DNA of 64,000 bases from an uncultured Bacteroidales bacterium. GTDB lineage: Bacteria > Bacteroidota > Bacteroidia > Bacteroidales > UBA932. Below, one piece after another: positions 59,771 to 64,000 of this stretch (positions are counted from its first letter, which is position 1; each line of letters opens with the position of its first letter). The stretch spans positions 42,959 to 106,958 of the forward strand of contig CAMKAJ010000002.1 in the NCBI GenBank assembly GCA_946410455.1, in the 5' to 3' direction. Under the pieces are notes generated by a model that saw only the letters and a list, made by a program, of their open reading frames with translations, did no database searches and was not told the DNA's origin. Position numbers and translations under genes: made by a program.

Positions 59771-61380
59771 TGCGTCTTAAGGGGCAGGTCCTGGCCGGGC
59801 ACCGCCACGAAGCAATTATCTACGTAGTAGTCGCCGTAATTGCCGCTGCGAATCTTTTTGCGGCTCCCGTACTGGGCCTGTATATATACAAGAATACGTA
59901 CTTTAGATGTATTCCACGAGCTGGAGAGCTTGGCGTTGTAACGGAAGTTCTTGGTAGTAAAGTCATTATCCACAGAGAAACTCTCTCCAAGAACAGAAGT
60001 CACCGCAGTGCGCGCCACGCCGTCGTGGGTATAACTGGAGTGGTACACGTCTTCGTAGTCCTCCTGCCCGGCGTTTATGCCGTCTTCTGTGAGCAGCACC
60101 GTAACTTTATACTTGCCGGCCTCTCGAAGGTACAAGGTGAGGTCTATTGATAAATCAGACCCGCTCAGGGTGGATTTGACGGAAGCCCCGCTCACTGTGC
60201 CGTACTGCGCTTCGGTCTCCTGGGCAGCGGAGACTATATTCTGCGCCGTAGCATTGATATCGCCGTTGTTTATCTCTATTCTTCCGTCCACCATGCCTGT
60301 AGGATACCCCTTGATTGCATACTGCGTCATCAAGTCGCTCACGGGAGCAAAGTACAGGGTGCTGCCGGAGCCGTGAAGGGCTAGGTGATGGAGCTTTTCC
60401 GGATAAAGCTGCTGGGCCTTCTTTACACTCTTGTTCATGCGGGGGCACCATCCGCACCAGGTTGCCGTGAAGCGCATTACAAGCGAAGTGTGGGCAAAGC
60501 CCTTGGATGCCCATTCGGGGAGGCACTCCTGGGTTATCTCGAAGGGGAGGCATACGCCGCCGTCATCGCAGAAGATGATGTAATCGCTGCGGGGACTGTC
60601 GCCATAAAAAACTGGTGCCTCGAAGGTATGCGTGCGCTCATCTACGCTGATTTGGGTAATCCAGTCGGGCATTGAGCTGATGTGATAAGGGCGGCTGCCG
60701 GAGACGCTTATTGTGAATGTTCCGCCGGTGCCGGGGACCGTTTCGCTCATAGAAGACAGGGAGAAGGTGTCTGCGCCGTCCTGGGTTACTGCGATTCGCG
60801 TGTCGCCGATATCACTTGTCACGATTACTTCGCCCTTGCGCAGCCAGCCGCTTTGGTTGGCCGCTACTTGTATGTTTATCTTGCTGGTGCTCAGTGCTTT
60901 GGATGCGGGCGCCACGCTCAGCCAGCCTTCTGCTCCGGAGCTAATGAGGGTGCTGAAGTTGATGTTGTGCTCTACGCTAACTTCGTAGCTTCCGCCCTCG
61001 GCTCCGGAGTGTAATTGCTCCTGCGACACCGTTACCATGCTTAGGGCCTCCTGCACTACAGATATCGTTTCTGTGGACATTCCGCAGGTGATGACAAGCT
61101 CCGAGGTGCGCTCGTCCGGAGTGTTGTTTGCCTCGGCGGTAATCATTACAGTAGCGTCGCCGGCAATGCCCTCGTCCGGCACAATCTTGCACCAGCTGTC
61201 GCCCGTGAGCTTTGCAGACCAGTCTCCCGTTGCCGTGAAGTCAAGTCTTGCCCGCCCCCCTGCAGCCTTGAAGTTAACATTATCCTGAGTTATACTTATC
61301 CCGCCCTGCTGAGGCAGCTCATTGCAGCAGCACACCATCGCCGCCACCGCAAACAAAAGAACGATTCTTTTCCAGTCCAT
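59767..61380 (-). CDS. Lipoprotein with BACON repeats and a thioredoxin-like Omp28-type domain
   Basis: The start is ATG 61380 (MDWKRIVLLFAVAAMVCCC lipoprotein signal); a longer frame starts outside the promoter box. 537 residues: three BACON-like Ig units (~30-115, 120-205, 205-290; for example SWCKIVPDEGIAGDATVMIT) and a thioredoxin-fold domain (~310-420) with FTATWCGWCPRM, then a beta-sandwich C-terminus as in Omp28-related proteins. It may act on surface disulfides. The -7 box TATCTTTG is on the minus strand at 61392-61385, only 4 nt before the ATG. Confidence 0.85.
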   Translation of the reverse strand: MDWKRIVLLFAVAAMVCCCNELPQQGGISITQDNVNFKAAGGRARLDFTATGDWSAKLTGDSWCKIVPDEGIAGDATVMITAEANNTPDERTSELVITCGMSTETISVVQEALSMVTVSQEQLHSGAEGGSYEVSVEHNINFSTLISSGAEGWLSVAPASKALSTSKINIQVAANQSGWLRKGEVIVTSDIGDTRIAVTQDGADTFSLSSMSETVPGTGGTFTISVSGSRPYHISSMPDWITQISVDERTHTFEAPVFYGDSPRSDYIIFCDDGGVCLPFEITQECLPEWASKGFAHTSLVMRFTATWCGWCPRMNKSVKKAQQLYPEKLHHLALHGSGSTLYFAPVSDLMTQYAIKGYPTGMVDGRIEINNGDINATAQNIVSAAQETEAQYGTVSGASVKSTLSGSDLSIDLTLYLREAGKYKVTVLLTEDGINAGQEDYEDVYHSSYTHDGVARTAVTSVLGESFSVDNDFTTKNFRYNAKLSSSWNTSKVRILVYIQAQYGSRKKIRSGNYGDYYVDNCFVAVPGQDLPLKTQ

Positions 61381-61450
61381 GGTGCAAAGATAATATTTTA
61401 TACGGTATAGCAGAATCCATCGCCTCACAATGCCGCTGGCGAGCGCAGGC

Positions 61451-61574
61451 GGCCGTAGCATTAGATTCAATGCACCTAATGTCCCGAATACCTGGACATT
61501 AAGCGCGTTTTAAGGCAATTTTGCGCCTATCGTCCTGATTATAGGGACATTAGGAGCACTCTGCGTGTCAGGGT
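61451..61574. repeat. Palindromic repeat element, copy B (downstream of uxuA)
   Basis: Same element as copy A (48657-48780), on the opposite strand relative to that copy and directly 3' of the intact uxuA. It contains the same TAATGTCC inverted pairs. Confidence 0.8.
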
Positions 61575-61579
61575 AAAGG

Positions 61580-62737
61580 CTATAGAGTTTTTGCAATGGC
61601 GTGCTCCAGGCCACGGAGTTCGGCAAGGGAACGGAGGCGGCCGTAGCAGGAGTAGCCGGGGTTGGAGCGGCGACCCAGGTCGTCACACATCTGATGGCCA
61701 TGGTCGGGGCGGAGGAATATGCGGAAGCCGCGTCTCTGCTCAACCTCCAGCATTGCCTTCATCATCTCATAAACGGGTACGTCGCCTTCCAGCAAGTTAG
61801 CCTCGTAGAAGTTGCCTTCTGCGTCGCGCTTTGTAGAGCGAAGGTGCACAAAGTCGATGCGGTCACCAAATTCCCTCATCATGGCGGGGCAGTCGTTGTC
61901 TGCCCTCACGCCCAGCGAACCGGTGCAAAGGTTGAGGCCGTTGGCGGGGCTGGGAACGGCTGCAATCAGCTTGCGGAAGTCATCGGCCGTGCTCATGATT
62001 CGCGGCAGGCCAAGAATGGGGTACGGCGGATCGTCGGGGTGAATGACCATGCGCGAACCGACTTCCTCGCAAACCGGGCAGACCTGCTGCAGGAAGAAGA
62101 TGAGATTCGCACGCAGTTCGTCCGCGCCTATGCCTTTATAGCGATCAAGAGCCGCCTGGAACTGCTCCAGGGTGAAGCTCTCCTCGCTGCCGGGAAGTCC
62201 GGCAATCATGTTGCGGGTAATAAGCTGAATCTCTGCGGCGTCCATGGCCTCGAAGCGGGCCTTTGCCTTGGCAATCTCTTCTGCCGTGTACTCCTTTTCG
62301 GCGCCGGGACGCTTGAGGATGAATAGGTCGAATGCCAGGAAGGCGGCGCGTTCGAAGCGGAGGGCCCTGCTGCCGTCCGGCATCTCGTATGCCAGATTCG
62401 TGCGGGTCCAGTCCAGCACCGGCATAAAGTTGTAGGTAATGGTGTGGATATCGCATGCGGCGAGGTTGCGTATGGTCTGCTTGTAGTTTTCTATATACTC
62501 CAGATAGCGCCCCTCGCGGGTTTTGATGTGCTCGTGTACCGGAACGCTCTCGACCACGCTCCACACCAGGCCCTTTGCGGCGCACTGTGCTTTGCGCTTT
62601 TCTATTTCTTCCACTGTCCAGACCTCTCCGTTGGGGATATGGTGCAGGGCGCTTACTATATCGGTAACTCCGGCCTGACGGATGTTGTCCAGCGTCACCG
62701 GGTCATTCGGCCCATACCAGCGCCAACTTTGTTTCAT
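61580..62737 (-). CDS. uxuA: Mannonate dehydratase
   Basis: The start [16 protein letters not shown] at 62737 is the family N-terminus; an ATG 9 nt upstream is in frame. 385 residues. Motifs: [12 protein letters not shown], the metal-binding [18 protein letters not shown] segment and [14 protein letters not shown]. Converts D-mannonate to 2-keto-3-deoxygluconate in glucuronate catabolism. The SDR gene directly upstream is the expected oxidoreductase. A broken second copy of its 3' end is at 48402-48653. Confidence 0.95.
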   Translation of the reverse strand: MKQSWRWYGPNDPVTLDNIRQAGVTDIVSALHHIPNGEVWTVEEIEKRKAQCAAKGLVWSVVESVPVHEHIKTREGRYLEYIENYKQTIRNLAACDIHTITYNFMPVLDWTRTNLAYEMPDGSRALRFERAAFLAFDLFILKRPGAEKEYTAEEIAKAKARFEAMDAAEIQLITRNMIAGLPGSEESFTLEQFQAALDRYKGIGADELRANLIFFLQQVCPVCEEVGSRMVIHPDDPPYPILGLPRIMSTADDFRKLIAAVPSPANGLNLCTGSLGVRADNDCPAMMREFGDRIDFVHLRSTKRDAEGNFYEANLLEGDVPVYEMMKAMLEVEQRRGFRIFLRPDHGHQMCDDLGRRSNPGYSCYGRLRSLAELRGLEHAIAKTL

Positions 62738-62785
62738 TAAATACATAACTATTCACGTCGTCATGCCCGGCCTGACCGGGCATCT

Positions 62786-63604
62786 TTATATACTGAAACT
62801 GTTAAATCCGCCATCTACCACGGCGATGGTGCCGGTGACGCCCTTGGAGGCGTCGGATGCGAGGTAATGCAGGGCACCGTGCAACTCGTCCGCCTCCAGG
62901 AAACGGCCGAAAGGCGTGTGCCCCAGTATCTTATGCGAACGCTCGGTGAGACTGCCGTCTGGATTTGCCAGAAGCGAACGGTTCTGGTTGGACAGGATAA
63001 AGCCGGGGGCGATACCGTTGACCCGGATGCCGTCGCCGTACTTGGTCGCCAGTTCTCCGGCCAGCCACTGGGTCCAACTGGCTATACCAGCCTTGGCGAT
63101 GCCGTATCCGGCCACACGTGTGAGAGGGCGGAATGACGACATGGAGCAGAAGTTGATGATGGAGCCCTTTTTCTGCTCAACCATTGGCTTTATAAAGACT
63201 TTCGTAGGAACTACGGTGCCGAAGATGTTCAGTTCGCAGACCTTCTTCATGGCGTCGATGTCAAGGTCGGCGATAGTCTGATTCGGCTGCACGTTTGCCG
63301 GTCCCATATTGCCGCCGGCAGCGTTCAGCAGCACGTCCAGACTGCCGTAAGCTTTCAGTATGGCCTGCAGATTGCCTTCCAGAGCCGCAGCGTCCATTAC
63401 GTCGGAGGGGAGAAACATAGCCTCTCCGCCGTTGGACTTAATGGCGGTCACCGCAGCCATGGCCTGCTCCCGGTGATGCTCCCGGGCAAGCAATACAACC
63501 TTGCAGCCTTGCGCCGCAAAATACTCAACAATAGATCCTCCCAGGACCCCGCATGCTCCGGTCACTACGACCACTTTGCCTTTGATATCAAACAGAGATT
63601 TCAT
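62786..63604 (-). CDS. SDR-family D-mannonate/fructuronate oxidoreductase
   Basis: The start ATG 63604 (MKSLFDIKGKVVVVTGACG) fits the family; an in-frame start 24 nt upstream is less likely. 272 residues: TGACGVLGGS nucleotide loop, LLNAAGGN, catalytic Ser in FCSMSS, YGIAKAG (Tyr-x-x-x-Lys), APGFI. It precedes uxuA by 48 bp, so it is probably the fructuronate reductase step supplying mannonate. It replaces the long-chain UxuB type. A consensus promoter is at 63658-63628. Confidence 0.88.
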   Translation of the reverse strand: MKSLFDIKGKVVVVTGACGVLGGSIVEYFAAQGCKVVLLAREHHREQAMAAVTAIKSNGGEAMFLPSDVMDAAALEGNLQAILKAYGSLDVLLNAAGGNMGPANVQPNQTIADLDIDAMKKVCELNIFGTVVPTKVFIKPMVEQKKGSIINFCSMSSFRPLTRVAGYGIAKAGIASWTQWLAGELATKYGDGIRVNGIAPGFILSNQNRSLLANPDGSLTERSHKILGHTPFGRFLEADELHGALHYLASDASKGVTGTIAVVDGGFNSFSI

Positions 63605-63627
63605 ACAATAATACCTTTCGATGACCA

Positions 63628-63658
63628 CAAAAATAAGAAGGAATTATCAGCTTTCAAA
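63628..63658 (-). promoter_or_regulatory. Promoter of the SDR-uxuA operon
   Basis: On the minus strand TTTG (63658-63655), 19 bp, TATTTTTG (63635-63628), an exact fit to the primary-sigma consensus, 23 bp before the ATG. Confidence 0.8.
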
Positions 63659-63704
63659 AAATAGAAGTATAGGTGGGGGAGGGGTAACGTGTAGCCCTTT
63701 GGGG

Positions 63705-63744
63705 CCACAAAAAGAAGCTGGCGACTGCCAGCTTCTTTTTGTGG
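63705..63744 (-). terminator. Intrinsic terminator after tRNA-Met
   Basis: An 18-bp stem, CCACAAAAAGAAGCTGGC / GCCAGCTTCTTTTTGTGG, with a 4-nt loop (GACT). It starts at the last bases of the tRNA. Confidence 0.85.
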
Positions 63745-63815
63745 TCCCTGCAGGGCATGATCCTGCGACTCCCTGATTATGAGTCAGGTGCTCTAACCAA
63801 CTGAGCTAAGGGACC
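63742..63815 (-). tRNA. tRNA-Met (anticodon CAT)
   Basis: 74 nt; the acceptor stem GGTCCCT pairs with AGGGACC, discriminator A, no encoded CCA. The anticodon loop CTCATAA carries CAT. The stem GCAGG/CCTGC closes a 7-nt T-loop ATCATGC instead of TTCxAxx. Elongator Met is favoured over Ile2; both use CAT. It is on the same strand as rpsJ, 63 bp after its stop. Confidence 0.9.
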
Positions 63816-63877
63816 GTTCCCCCGGCACACAGCCGGGAATGCAAAGGTAATAAACTTTCGCTAAAAAGCTACTACTA

Positions 63878-64000
63878 TCACACCTTGATCTCAACCTCTA
63901 CGCCGGAGGGCAACTCGAGCTTCATAAGGGCATCAACGGTCTTTGCGTTGCTGTCCTCGATGTCGAGAAGCCTGCGGTAAGAATCGAGCTCGAACTGCTC
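63878..64000 (-). CDS. rpsJ: 30S ribosomal protein S10, partial (5' end outside window)
   Basis: 40 C-terminal codons are visible ([38 protein letters not shown] 63878). This is the conserved S10 tail. In Bacteroidota rpsJ normally continues into rplC; here tRNA-Met and the uxuA operon follow instead. Confidence 0.93.
   Translation of the reverse strand, partial: EQFELDSYRRLLDIEDSNAKTVDALMKLELPSGVEVEIKV

Overview
The window comes from a member of the Bacteroidota, most likely the order Bacteroidales. The evidence is promoters of the TTTG-N19-TAnnTTTG type, SusC/SusD genes, fimbrillin-like and BACON lipoproteins, a FecR/sigma pair, a hybrid two-component remnant, an Omp28-like thioredoxin lipoprotein and a DUF5723 barrel. 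Genus cannot be read from the sequence.

Layout. 0-3.3 kb: a P-II-like/DUF1538 membrane pair (cut by the left edge), divergent from murA. 3.3-21.8 kb: an ECF sigma factor and FecR anti-sigma gene converge on a long minus-strand operon. In transcription order it holds an STN-type SusC, SusD, a BACON-like lipoprotein, two exported metallo-beta-lactamase-fold hydrolases, an M14 carboxypeptidase, and two large fimbrillin/GLUG-like surface lipoproteins. The second of these is followed in frame by a third MBL domain, separated from it only by a TGA that replaces a conserved Trp codon. A tiny acidic-tailed gene precedes each fimbrillin-like lipoprotein here, and a third case is at 40.2 kb. 22-25.7 kb: thrA-dapB-dapA operon (thrA lacks one ACT domain). 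25.7-35.3 kb: murB, cdaA, mutS2, manC, an amidohydrolase, a prolidase-type peptidase, fabG and comF, tightly packed. 35.3-37.2 kb: a double-domain esterase and tRNA-Ser.

37.2-50 kb is an accessory, much rearranged zone. It holds an MNT-HEPN toxin-antitoxin module with a broken DUF2442 gene, bounded by 89-bp direct repeats that carry a terminator; a RelB/DinJ-like antitoxin with a truncated PIN toxin; a fimbrillin-like lipoprotein; a DUF234-type ATPase; a 52-bp tandem repeat; a second, complementary DUF2442 remnant; nth-miaA; HipA, HTCS and uxuA remnants; and a DUF3990 (ADP-ribosyltransferase-like) two-gene module next to copies of a palindromic repeat.

50-64 kb is again ordered: an envelope operon (TM2 protein, LolA-like protein, two TPR/membrane proteins, small barrel), a divergent operon (giant lipoprotein, DUF5723 barrel, flavodiiron protein), a BACON/thioredoxin Omp28-like lipoprotein, uxuA with an SDR oxidoreductase (hexuronate catabolism), tRNA-Met and the 3' end of rpsJ.

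The best candidates for something undescribed are the sigma/SusCD/triple-MBL/M14/adhesin locus with its tiny leader genes, and the decayed MNT-HEPN-DUF2442 cassettes. Functions there are inferred from domains and context only.
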